DNA from: Asterias rubens
Taxonomy: Eukaryota > Echinodermata > Asteroidea > Forcipulatida > Asteriidae
NCBI RefSeq assembly: GCF_902459465.1
Contig: NC_047062.1
Location: 30,002,673 to 30,066,672 of the forward strand
Reading direction: 5' to 3'
Length of the DNA stretch: 64,000 nt
Shown here: in pieces, positions 55,401 through 64,000 of the stretch
Layout: the number at the start of each line of letters is the position of its first letter
Numbering within the stretch: the stretch's first letter is position 1
Notes under the pieces: generated by a model
Told to the model about the DNA's origin: nothing
The model's database searches: none
What the model saw: only the letters and a program-made list of their open reading frames with translations
Position numbers and translations under genes: made by a program

Positions 55401-57530
55401 TGACAACCAGTGGCACACATCCAAAGGTCTGCTGCTTAAGAAAGTAAAGTTAAGCAACATTGGCATACAACCAAAGGTCTGTCACTCAAGAAAATAAAGT
55501 TAAGCAACATTGGCAACCAGTGGCATACCACCAAAGGTCTGTCACTCAAGAAAATAAAGTTAAGCAACATTGGCAACCAGTGGCATACAACCAAAGGTCT
55601 GTCACTCAAGAAAGTAAAGTTAAGCAACCTTGGCAACCAGTGGCATACAACCAAAGGTCTGTCGCTCAAGAAAGTAGAGTTAAGCAACATTGGCAACCAG
55701 TGGCATCCAACCAAAGGTATGTCGCTCGAGAAAGTAAAGTTAAGCAACATTGGCAACCAGTGGCATACAACCAAAGGTCTGTCACTCGAGAAAGTAAAAA
55801 TAAGCAACATTGGCAACCAGTGATATACATGTCCTACCAAAGGTCTGTCGCTCAAGAAAGCAAAGTAAGCAACATTTGCAACCAGTGGCATACCACCAAA
55901 GGTCTGTCGCCCAATTAAATAAAGTTAAGCAACATTGGCAACCAGTGGCATACCACCAAAGGTCTGTCGCTCAAGTAAGTAAAGTTAAGCAACATTGGCA
56001 ACCAGTGGTATACAACCAAAGTTCTGTCGCTCGAGAAAGTAAAGTTAAGCAACATTGGCAACCAGTGGCATACAACCAAAGGTCTATCACTCGAGAAAGT
56101 AAAGTTAAGCAACATTGGCAACCAGTGATATACATGTACTACCAAAGGTCTGTCGCTCAAGAAAGCAAAGTAAGCAACATTGGCAACCAGTGGCATCCAA
56201 CCAAAGGTCTGTCGCTCAAGTAAATAAAGTTAAGCAACATTGGCAACCAGTGGCATACCACCAAAGGTCTGTCACTCAAGTAAGTAAAGTTAAGCAACAT
56301 TGGCAACCAGTGGTATACAACCAAAGGTCTGTCACTCAAGAAAGTAAAGTTAAGCAACATTGGCAACCAGTGGCATCCAACCAAAGGTCTGTCGCTCGAG
56401 AAAGTAAAGTTAAGCAACATTGGCAACCAGTGGCATACAACCAAAGGTCTGTCACTCTAGAAAGTAAAAGTTATGCAACATTGGCAACCAGTGGCATACA
56501 ACCAATGGTCTCTCGCTCGAGAAAGTAAAGTTAAGCAACATTGGCAACCAGTGGCATACAACCAAAGGTCTGTCACTCAAGAAAGTAAAGTTAAGCAACA
56601 TTGGCAACCAGTGGCATACAACCAAAGGTCTGTCGCTCGAGAAAGTAAAGTTAAGCAACATTGGCAACCAATGGCATACAACCAAAGGTCTGTCACTCAA
56701 GAAAATAAAGTTAAGCAACATTGTCAACCAGTAGCATACAACCAAAGGTCTGTCGCTCAAGAAAGTAAAGTTAAGCAACATTGGCAACCAGTGGCATACA
56801 ACCAAAGGTCTATCACTCGAGAAAGTAAAGTTAAGCAACATTGGCAACCAGTGATATACATGTACTACCAAAGGTCTGTCGCTCAAGAAAGCAAAGTAAG
56901 CAACATTGGCAACCAGTGGCATCCAACCAAAGGTCTGTCGCTCAAGTAAATAAAGTTAAGCAACATTGGCAAGCAGTGGCATACCACTAAAGGTCTGTCA
57001 CTCAAGTAAGTAAAGTTAAGCAACATTGGCAACCAGTGGCATACAACCAAAGGTCTGTCGCTCGAGAAAGTAAAGTTAAGCAACATTGGCAACCAGTGGT
57101 ATACAACCAAAGGTCTGTCGCTCGAGAAAGTAAAGTTAAGCAACATTGGCAACCAGTGGCATACAACCAAAGGTCTGTCGCTCAAGAAAATAAAGTTAAG
57201 CAACATTGGCAAACAGTGGCATACAACCAAAGGTCTGTCACTCAAGAAAGTAAAGTTAAGCAACATTGGCAACCAGTGGTATACAACCAAAGGTCTGTCG
57301 CTCGAGAAAGTAAAGTTAAGCAACATTGGCAACCAGTGGCATACAACCAAAGGTCTGTCGCTCAAGAAAATAAAGTTAAGCAACATTGGCAAACAGTGGC
57401 ATACAACCAAAGGTCTGTCACTCAAGAAAGTAAAGTTAAGCAACATTGGCAACCAGTGGCATCCAACCAAAGGTCTGTCGCTCGAGAAAGTAAAGTTAAG
57501 CATCATTGGCAACCAGTGGCATACAACCAG
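52420..57530 (+). repeat. Satellite array of 60-bp units, about 85 copies
   Basis: Unit core: AAGCAACATTGGCAACCAGT, GGCATACAACCAAAGGTCTG, TCGCTCAAGAAAGTAAAGTT. Spacing is 60 bp, with some units carrying an in-frame 6-bp insert (ATGTAC) and a few 1-3-bp or larger deletions. Translation gives a 20-residue repeat on each strand (plus KVKQHWQPVAYNQRSVAQES-like, minus LSDRPLVVCHWLPMLLNFTF-like), open for up to about 235 codons. No start context, splice sites or flanking coding sequence was seen, so it is annotated as satellite DNA. Confidence 0.97.
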
Positions 57531-58060
57531 TAGGAAAATATTATACCTGTATCACAGCATGGAAGGGAGTGACAGAAAGAAAAATATAGAGGGTAGTGGG
57601 ACAAAGGATAATCCCACTATCACCTGTGCCGGGTTGGTCAAACCAATGCTGGACAGAAGAGCAAATGTGGACTTGATTAAAGTCCCAGTTTGCTATAGAA
57701 GGATTACAGGACCCAACCATCCAAGCATGGAAGGGAGAGGCGCAAAGCCAAAATATGGATAGTGTGACAAAGATTATATCCCACTAACACCATGGCCGGA
57801 TTGGTCAGACCAATGCCCGACAGAGCAAGTTGGAACTGCACAAACCACGACTGGATGGAGAGGAGGGGCGCATTGCCCATTCAATGAGGAAGTTGGGGCA
57901 ACGGGTAACCAACAACTACCAGCACCTGAGGGGATGGTGCAGAGGTCCCCTGAAGTGCAACCAATGGATTTACCCACTGGTAAACCATAAAGTTACCATT
58001 GGAGCACCATTGCAATGCGTGGCAGCCATTCGATGGTAGACATCAAACTTTAGAAATGTA
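57531..58060 (+). repeat. Diverged ~170-bp direct repeat right of the array
   Basis: CATGGAAGGGAGTGACAGAA and GTGGGACAAAGGATAATCCC at 57560-57610 are echoed by CATGGAAGGGAGAGGCGCAA and GTGTGACAAAGATTATATCC at 57726-57780, both followed by CCGG(G)TTGGTCA(G/A)ACCAATGC. The open frames here are short and unconvincing. Confidence 0.65.
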
Positions 58061-58345
58061 GCAGGGATGGACCGCCTTATAAAGAAAAACCAATGTCCGT
58101 TTCTTTAACCAAGGCAGAACATGATAAGGGCACTGGGGATACTTGTGTCAGCTTCATGTTGGCTCCTAACCATTGGAAGGCTAGGACTGGGATGGCACCA
58201 ATTACAGATTGACAACCAGTGACATACCACGAGAGGGGGGGGGGGATAAGCAGAGAAATTGGTGGCATTGTTTAAAGAGCAACAAATACTAGAGCTCCAT
58301 TCAATGTCACAGTTAGTTGATAAGCATTTAGTTTTGTACTTTTAC

Positions 58346-58429
58346 CTTTTGCTGGAGAGTGTAACTCTATATGCTGGTCTTGGGCATCTTCTTTAACAGG
58401 TAGATGTCTTTGGGGTATGCCGAGCCAGA
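58346..58429 (-). other. Exon-like repeat module G, reverse copy 1
   Basis: Acceptor TGTTTAAG, then a frame reading WLGIPQRHLPVKEDAQDQHI and on to PAK without a stop, then CAAAAG|GTAAAAG. Aligns with copies at 59.5-64 kb and 38.9 kb. Confidence 0.45.
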
Positions 58430-58817
58430 CTTAAACACAAACAAATTGCAAAATTTGAAAAATGTAGTGTTTAAGAATCACAATGTCAGTATCACAATGA
58501 TAGAGATAGCCATGTTAGTATGATTGATAAAACAAGGAAGGTAGTGGTAATGTAGCACTTAAAGATTAGTTACAAAAAAATGCATCAGCTTTGAAGCAAC
58601 TATGATGAAGTAGTTGTTGCGACAAAAGCTCATGAAGTATTTTTCAAGTCTTAAAGTGCTTGGATGGTTCATCATTAAATTATTCGTGTTTAAAATAATT
58701 TGCTTTTCCATGAATTATACTTTTGATCAAACTTAAATGAAGATTCCTCATTTATTTGAAAGCAGTAAGAAATTAATTGGAGGAACTCATGCATAACAGG
58801 AATATTTTGATTGTTGC

Positions 58818-58993
58818 AATAGACCTTATGCACATGACGTCATTTCAGTAGGGCGCACTCACCTAGAGGTCAAAAGGAGGTTGTTCATTGGCCATTCCTG
58901 TGCGCCGCATGACAAATCTGTGCGTTTCGATTGTTTCGTCACCGTTTTCCCACTAAGATGGCCGTTGGATTACGTCAATGCATAAGGTCTATT
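58818..58993. mobile_element. Short TIR element with AATAGACCTTATGCA ends
   Basis: AATAGACCTTATGCACATGA then CGT and ACGTCAATGCATAAGGTCTA then TT are inverted. Contains TGACGTCA and an AAGATGGCCG (YY1-like) motif. About 175 bp. Confidence 0.75.
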
Positions 58994-59361
58994 AAAAAAT
59001 GCACCTTGCAGGGGGATGTCAATTTCTTGAGGATTAATGCTTGTAGGAACTTTATTATCATTGATTTCTCTCTCGGCAAGACACTTATCTCACAAATGGC
59101 ACGCGCAATAAAAAGAGCTCAATGCTCATAACTTGTCTTGCAATATGAGTTTAACATGTTTAATAGCTTCCTTGGGGAGTTTCCCAAAATCTTTTAACCC
59201 TGACAAAAAAAACAACCCAACCCAACCAAAAATGTAAACTCTGAAAGGATTGCAAACAATATCCAAATATCTTTGAATGAATTGAACTATGCAGCAATAA
59301 AAAAAAAGATCAAAAATGGCTCCATGTTGTAATGCTGAAAGAAATGACTATATTATAGCTC

Positions 59362-59500
59362 CATTCAGTGTCAGGGATAATTGATAAGCGTAAAGTGTTG
59401 TAAATGTACTCAGTGTCAGGGATAATTAATAAGCGTAAAGTGTTGTAAATGTACTCAGTGTCAGGGATAATTGATAAGCGTAAAGTGTTGTAAATGTACC
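59362..59500 (+). repeat. Tandem repeat of 45 bp, three copies
   Basis: CAGTGTCAGGGATAATTGAT then AAGCGTAAAGTGTTGTAAAT occurs at about 59366, 59411 and 59456, directly before the donor end of the split module G copy. Confidence 0.88.
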
Positions 59501-59960
59501 TTTGGCTGGAGTGAGTGGAGCGAGCGGGGTGTTTCGCCAACGCCTTCTTGGAAAACGCTGATGGTTGTCTTGCATGCATCCATCAGCGTCTGAAGCTTAG
59601 TTGTTTCTTGCTGTGTTGCGTCCTTCTTCAGCTGATCTACGAATGTTAGTCTCCTCTGCCCTTGCTTCTGTTTTTATCGAAGGGTTCCCAAAGAACTAGG
59701 GGGGCTCACAGCTAGCTCTGGATGGCGGACACAGTGGCCAGTCAGCCTCATCCTTCGTTCCCTGATCTTGACAGATACTCGTAGGGCAGATACTGGTAGG
59801 GCAGCGTAGAGCTGGGAGTTGGGCATTTGGTCTTCCCAGTGCACATCAAGGGCCATCCGTAGCAAACTTGTGTAGACGCCGTCTAGTGCTGTAGAGTGTA
59901 GCTCTTTTATCTTGGACATCTACTTCTTGACAGGTAGCTCTTTGGAGATGCTAAGCCTAA
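59500..59960 (-). other. Exon-like repeat module G, reverse copy 2, split by a LINE fragment
   Basis: The 3' part (59500-59530) ends CCAAAG|GTACAT; the 5' part (about 59905-59960) starts TTTCAG|TTAGGCTTAGCATC and contains AAGAAGTAGATGTCCAAGAT. The retrotransposon fragment lies between. Confidence 0.5.
59590..59930 (-). pseudogene. Non-LTR retrotransposon polymerase C-terminal fragment
   Basis: Minus-strand frame with LDGVYTSLLRMALDVHWEDQ, QLYAALPVSALRVSVKIRE and RRMRLTGHCVRHPELAVSPP, then a stop. Resembles the region after the RT domain of animal non-LTR elements and matches 18915-19150. Confidence 0.82.
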
Positions 59961-59997
59961 CTGAAACACAAATTGCAAAATTTGCAAAATTTAGTGT

Positions 59998-60100
59998 TTA
60001 AAGGCAGTGGACACTGTTGGTAATTACTCAAACCAATTGTTAGCATAAAAACTTACTTGGTAACAAGCAATGGAGAGCCATTTAAGTATAAAACATTGTG
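59998..60100 (+). mobile_element. MITE family 1, left fragment
   Basis: TTTAAAGGCAGTGGACACTG to AAAACATTGTGAGA, then a switch to a repeat of the nearby LINE sequence (CTAGTGCTGTAGAGTGTAGC). Confidence 0.78.
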
Positions 60101-60167
60101 AGACGTATAGACGTCATCTAGTGCTGTAGAGTGTAGCTCTTTTATCTTGAAGCAACAGCTATTATCT

Positions 60168-60347
60168 AGCTACCGGGCAATCTCGGTGGTCTAGTTGGTA
60201 TGACATTGCTCTAGAATGCAAGGGTTGTGGGTTCGAATCCCACCCGAGTAAAATGCCTGTGATTTTTTTCACAGGACTCGGGGAAAGTACTGAGTATACA
60301 GTGCTACACACATCGGTGTATATGGGTAAAACCAAAAATTAATATTA
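60168..60347 (+). mobile_element. tRNA-derived SINE family B, forward, complete head
   Basis: GGCAATCTCGGTGGTCTAGT then TGGTATGAC (A box) and GTGGGTTCGAATCCCACCCG (B box), then ATGCCTGTGATTTTTTTCAC and a tail ending AAAATTAATATTATG. Best head of this family. Confidence 0.88.
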
Positions 60348-60788
60348 TGAAGTAGTTGTTGCGACAAAAGCTCATGAAGTTTTTTTTAGTCTTAAAGTGC
60401 TTCCTTGGTTCAGCATTAAATTAGTCGGTTTTAGATAATTTGCTTTTCTTTGAGTTATACTTTTGATCAAACCTAAATGAAGACAACTCATTCATTTGAA
60501 AGCAGCAAGAAAATGATTGGAGGAACTCATGCATGACAGCAAGATTTTGAATGTTTGAACGAAAATATGCAACAGTGATCGGAGGGGCATGTCAATTGAG
60601 AATGAAACTATGTCTAGCAAATTGCATGCGCAACATTAAGATTCAAATGCTGAAAATTTGTCTAGCTATTTAAGCTTTGCAAAATCATTAAACCCTGACA
60701 TAAAAACACAACCGAACCTGTCAACTCTAAGAACGATTGCCAAAGAAGACACAAATATCTTTGAATGATTGGTAATGCTGCAGGAACG

Positions 60789-61171
60789 ATTAAAGGCAGT
60801 GGACACTATTGGTAATTACTCAAAATAATTTTTAGCATAAAAACTTTGTTAATGAGTAATGGGGAGAGGCTGATAGTAAAAAACATTGTGAGAAACGGCT
60901 CCCTCTGAAGTGACGTAGTTTTCGAGAAAGAAGTAATTTTCCTCGATTTTGATTTCGAGACCTCAAGTTTAGAATTTGAGGTATCGTAATCAAGCATCTG
61001 AAAGCACACAACTTCGTGTGACCAGGGTGTTTTTTCTTTTGTTGTTACCTCCCAACTTCGATGACCAATTGAGCTCAAATTTTCACAGGTTTGTTATTTT
61101 ATGCATATGTTGAGATCACCAAGTGAGAAGACTAGTCTTTGACAATTACCAATAGTGTCAAGTTTCTTTAA
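60789..61171 (+). mobile_element. MITE family 1, full-length copy
   Basis: TTAAAGGCAGTGGACACTAT ... AATAGTGTCAAGTTTCTTTA, with GAGACCTCAAGTTTAGAATT then TGAGGT inside. Confidence 0.92.
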
Positions 61172-61320
61172 ACACATAAATCTTAACACAATTACAAAGT
61201 TCCAGTTGATACCAGGGATGAGTGATAAGAGTATATATTTTTTAGTGAATTAACCTTTTTCTAGGGGAGTGCAGCTTCTCTATAACACAAACAAAATGCA
61301 CGCGTTTCAATAATCAGTGT

Positions 61321-61550
61321 GTGAAGGCACTGGAAACTATTGCTATAACTCAAAACAATAGGAGACTTTCCAACGCTAGGTGGCAGCAGACATACCGGGT
61401 AAATTTCCATTGTTTACGTAGTTCTGAACATGCGCATAATTCTGAGAACAATGGATTTACCCGGTAAGTATGCTGCCCTCTATCGTCCCAGAAAGTCTCC
61501 CATTATATTAGGATAAAAACTTACTAGGTAGTGAGCAATTGAGAGCTTCT
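61321..61550 (+). mobile_element. MITE family 1 remnant carrying a nested element
   Basis: 61321-61356 (GTGAAGGCACTGGAAACTAT) and 61506-61550 (GGATAAAAACTTACTAGGTA, GAGCAATTGAGAGCT) are the two halves of a family 1 left end, separated by the element at 61357-61505. Confidence 0.75.
61357..61505. mobile_element. Short TIR element, family 'GGGAGACTTT', intact copy
   Basis: AATAGGAGACTTTCCAACGC and CCAGAAAGTCTCCCATTAT ends; inner arms ATACCGGGTAAA / TTTACCCGGTA. About 149 bp. Confidence 0.82.
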
Positions 61551-61930
61551 TCTTCTTATCGTGTCCACACACTAGATGTTGTGTTTCAGCCAGCACTGAA
61601 CACAGCTCCAAGCAATATCATTGTTCTCTGCAAGGTCCTCAGTTCTGCATTCTTGCTCCAGTAAGGGGGGGGCATCTCAGGAGGTGATCCATAGTTTGTG
61701 GCTCTGTCCCACATATGCAGGTCACGTCTTCAGAGTCCAGATATCCCCACTTCTTGAGAGACACCTTGCACCGGCCAGTTGATGTTCTAAGTCTGTTGAT
61801 GAGGCACCTCCATTCAGCCCAACTTGATTCAGCACCAGGGGGAGCTCTTCTGAAGCACTCATGTCCACGAATGTTCTAGATGGAAGTTTAGCAAGTCTAT
61901 CATCCCACATGGAGAGCTGTCGATAGCATG
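61551..61930 (-). pseudogene. Non-LTR retrotransposon C-terminal fragment with Cys/His motif
   Basis: Minus-strand translation contains WPVQGVS-type and, in another frame, CGTEPQTMDHLL-like sequence with spaced Cys and His residues, typical of the tail of several LINE polymerases. Stops and frame changes show decay. Confidence 0.6.
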
Positions 61931-62216
61931 AAAAAAATGTCTTGATATGTGTGTGTACATGACCAACATTTGGGGTATTTTCCAAAATCTTTTAGGACTG
62001 CACAAAAAGAAACCAACCAAGCCTGTCAACTCTGAAATGATTGAGAAAAAACAACATACAAACATCCTTGAAGGATTTTGTAGATTTGCTGCAACAATCA
62101 AACTTGTCTTTAAACAAGTTAAAACTTGCGTTTAAACAAGGGAACGACCATTTTGCACAGCTGTATACAGAACTCAACCAGGGGAAATATTTAAAGTATA
62201 CTTTTGGTGACTTCAC

Positions 62217-62315
62217 CTTTTACTGGAGAGTGTTTTGTAGCTCCTCTGTCATAGGCTGCTGGTCTTTGACATCAACTTGCCGACATAAATATATCTTTGG
62301 AGATGCTAAGCCCGC
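62217..62315 (-). other. Exon-like repeat module G, reverse copy 3
   Basis: TTTGCAG|GCGGGCTTAGCATC; frame AGLASPKIYLCRQVDVKDQQ continuing to EELQNTLQ and a TAA, then AAAAG|GTGAAG. Confidence 0.5.
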
Positions 62316-62806
62316 CTGCAAACCAAACAAAATCAACGTTTTTCAACTTTATCAAGGTAATCACTCTTAAAACTCATGACAGTTATAACCTTTGGTTACA
62401 AACATACAGCATTATTTGATAGTATAAAGCATTTTGAGAAACATTTCACTTCTTGAAAAAGGCAAACGTTTTTAAGCCCCAAAGTATGAATCTGAGAAGT
62501 GTTATCGCATAACCCTTCTCATATTGTGTAATCCTTTTGGGGATTAGTCTCCCGCCTGGACATAATAATTGCTCCGGATTTTTGGCCATATCTCAAAAAA
62601 AGCAATCACCTTTTAAAAATGAAATTTTCAGATGTTACATGTAGTGTGTACATTTCTATCGGATTCAAACAATTGCACGGTTCCATAAACCAAAAGTATA
62701 CTTTGTCTTTAAGTTGCCGGGCGATACTTGTGATGTTAGACGATATCTCATAGAAAACAAATTCACAAGCTCTATTTGGGACCAGGGGTAAAAATTATTA
62801 ATAAAC

Positions 62807-62906
62807 CTTTTGGGAGTTACCGGAGAGTCACTCCAGCTCCTCTATCCTAGGTTGGTCTTGGGCATCTATTCATTGGTGGGTAGATCTCTTAGGAGATGAA
62901 GCCTGA
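62807..62906 (-). other. Exon-like repeat module G, reverse copy 4
   Basis: GTTACAG|TCAGGCTTCATCTC, then CCCAAGACCAACCTAGGAT and CCCAAAAG|GTTTAT. Stops in the frame that is open in copies 3 and 5. Confidence 0.45.
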
Positions 62907-62970
62907 CTGTAACACAAACAAAATGCACAATTTGCAGCATTTATTTTGTAAAGAACAATACATGTGTCTT

Positions 62971-63325
62971 TGAAGCCATTGGACCCTTTCGGTACAGAAA
63001 AAAGAAAAAGTTCACAGATTTACAAATAATTTACAGGGTTTACAAAAGGTAGTGGTGAAAGACTTCTTTTGAAATATTATTCCATGAAATGCTGTACTTT
63101 TTGCCAATTCTCGATATCGAGAATTACAGATTTATTTTAAACACACGTCATGACACGGCGAAACGTGTGAATACAAGGGTGGGTTGTCCCGTTATTTTCT
63201 CCCGACTCCGATGACCGATTGAGCCTAAATTTTCACAGGTTTGTTATTTTATATATTAGTTGTGATACACGAAGTGTGGGCCTTAGACAATACTGTTGAC
63301 CGAAAGTGTCCAATGGCTTTAAAAC
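62971..63325. mobile_element. MITE family 2, opposite orientation to 29462-29838
   Basis: GAAGCCATTGGACCCTTTCG and CGAAAGTGTCCAATGGCTTT ends; GTCATGACACGGCGAAACGT and TTATTTTCTCCCGACTCCGA inside; central TTCTCGATATCGAGAA palindrome. Confidence 0.87.
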
Positions 63326-63554
63326 GATTGCTTTCAGATAAATTCTTTTATCCGAGTATTTGTTTTATACTTTCATTCAAATGAAGACAAAACATTCATT
63401 GAAAGCAGCAAGAATATGATTGGAGGAACTCTTGCACATTGGAAATGTTTTAATTGTAAGTCAATATATGCAAAAGTAACCCATGATGTCAATTGCTTTA
63501 AAAAGGTTATCTTGTTAAAAAAATATTGCTTAAAATGTTTCCGCTAAACAAAAA

Positions 63555-63675
63555 CTAGCAGGATACCAGTCACAGATTGTAGATGAGAAATGTCATTTTG
63601 GCTGGTAACCTTATTCTGGTAAGCGTAATTTTGTTGTACTTTTAGGGCTTAAGCAGCTCTATGAAATAAGGCCCT
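63555..63675. mobile_element. TIR element family 'GGCCCAATTTCAT', right half
   Basis: GGCTGGTAACCTTATTCTGG then TAAGC and CTTAAGCAGCTCTATGAAAT then AAGGCCCTG match the 42322-42522 copy. Confidence 0.65.
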
Positions 63676-63876
63676 GACATAAAAAAGAACCAACCCAGCC
63701 TGTCAACTCTGAAACGATTACCAAACAACATACGAACAACCTTGAAGGAATTGTGTAATGTTGAAAGATTTAGACATGTATTTAAACAAGAGCAACAACA
63801 TGCATTCTGCACAACTTTTACAGTGCTCCATTTGCAACCAGGGGAAATATTTAAAGTATACTTTTGGTGACTTCAC

Positions 63877-63975
63877 CTTTTACTGCAGAGTGTTTTGAAG
63901 CTCCTCTATCATAAGTTGCTGGTCTTGGACATCAACTTGCTGCAGAAAAGATGTCTTTGGAGATGTTAAACCCGC
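63877..63975 (-). other. Exon-like repeat module G, reverse copy 5
   Basis: TTTTGCAG|GCGGGTTTAACATC; frame AGLTSPKTSFLQQVDVQDQQ continuing to EELQNTLQ and TAA, then AAAAG|GTGAAG. About 90% like copy 3. The flanking TATTTAAAGTATACTTTTGG is also shared, so the duplication is larger than the exon-like part. Confidence 0.5.
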
Positions 63976-64000
63976 CTGCAAAACAAACAAAATTAATGTT

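Noticed and set aside
52420-57530. CRISPR-like array (regular 60-bp spacing)
   Set aside because: There are no unique spacers; the whole unit repeats, and the host is an animal.
57559-58039. Short plus-strand frames of 67-69 residues right of the satellite
   Set aside because: They lie in a ~170-bp direct repeat, overlap antisense frames of similar length and show no recognisable domain.
61722-61985. 87-residue minus-strand frame as a gene
   Set aside because: It overlaps a decayed LINE tail, whose protein-like signal is split between frames.

Overview
The window is animal nuclear DNA: genes are split by GT-AG introns with long, repeat-filled introns, and the intergenic space is full of tRNA-derived SINEs, short terminal-inverted-repeat (TIR) elements, decayed non-LTR retrotransposons and satellite arrays. 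The three conserved genes and the repeat style suggest a marine deuterostome, most likely an echinoderm and perhaps a sea star. The lineage is inferred from recollection of such repeats, not from a search.

Left third (1-28.6 kb), three recognisable genes. On the minus strand is claspin (CLSPN), the replication-checkpoint mediator. Nine exons can be built between 7922 and the left edge; the C-terminal half lies outside the window. Next, also on the minus strand, is a complete five-coding-exon SLC35A-type nucleotide-sugar transporter (20319 to 11493) with a non-coding first exon near 21033. Head-to-head with it on the plus strand is a complete eight-exon phytanoyl-CoA 2-hydroxylase (PHYH, 21378-28620). 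PHYH carries an N-terminal PTS2 peroxisomal signal, and its first intron has minor-spliceosome (U12-type) signals. The roughly 0.3 kb between the two first exons is a probable shared bidirectional promoter. The three proteins act in different places (nucleus, Golgi/ER, peroxisome); only the transporter and PHYH seem linked, through the promoter.

Middle (28.6-42.7 kb). Past the PHYH 3' end and several TIR elements, a GC-rich start region at 30.85 kb begins a possible unrecognised spliced locus. Six diverged copies of one exon-like segment of about 65-115 bp, each between an acceptor and a donor, lie between 32 and 39.5 kb. They are joined by copies of a second module at 36.6 and 38.9 kb. The second module recurs five times on the opposite strand at 58.3-64 kb, so two related loci of unknown coding status converge on the satellite region between them.

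Right half (42.8-64 kb). Satellite blocks follow one another: a ~107-bp array (42.9-43.86 kb), a pyrimidine-rich array (43.9-44.7 kb), AT-rich segmental duplications (45.2-48.8 kb), a ~358-bp array (48.88-50.23 kb) and a 5.1-kb array of about 85 units of 60 bp (52.4-57.53 kb). Because 60 is a multiple of three, the last array is open on both strands. The window ends inside the reverse-strand module array.
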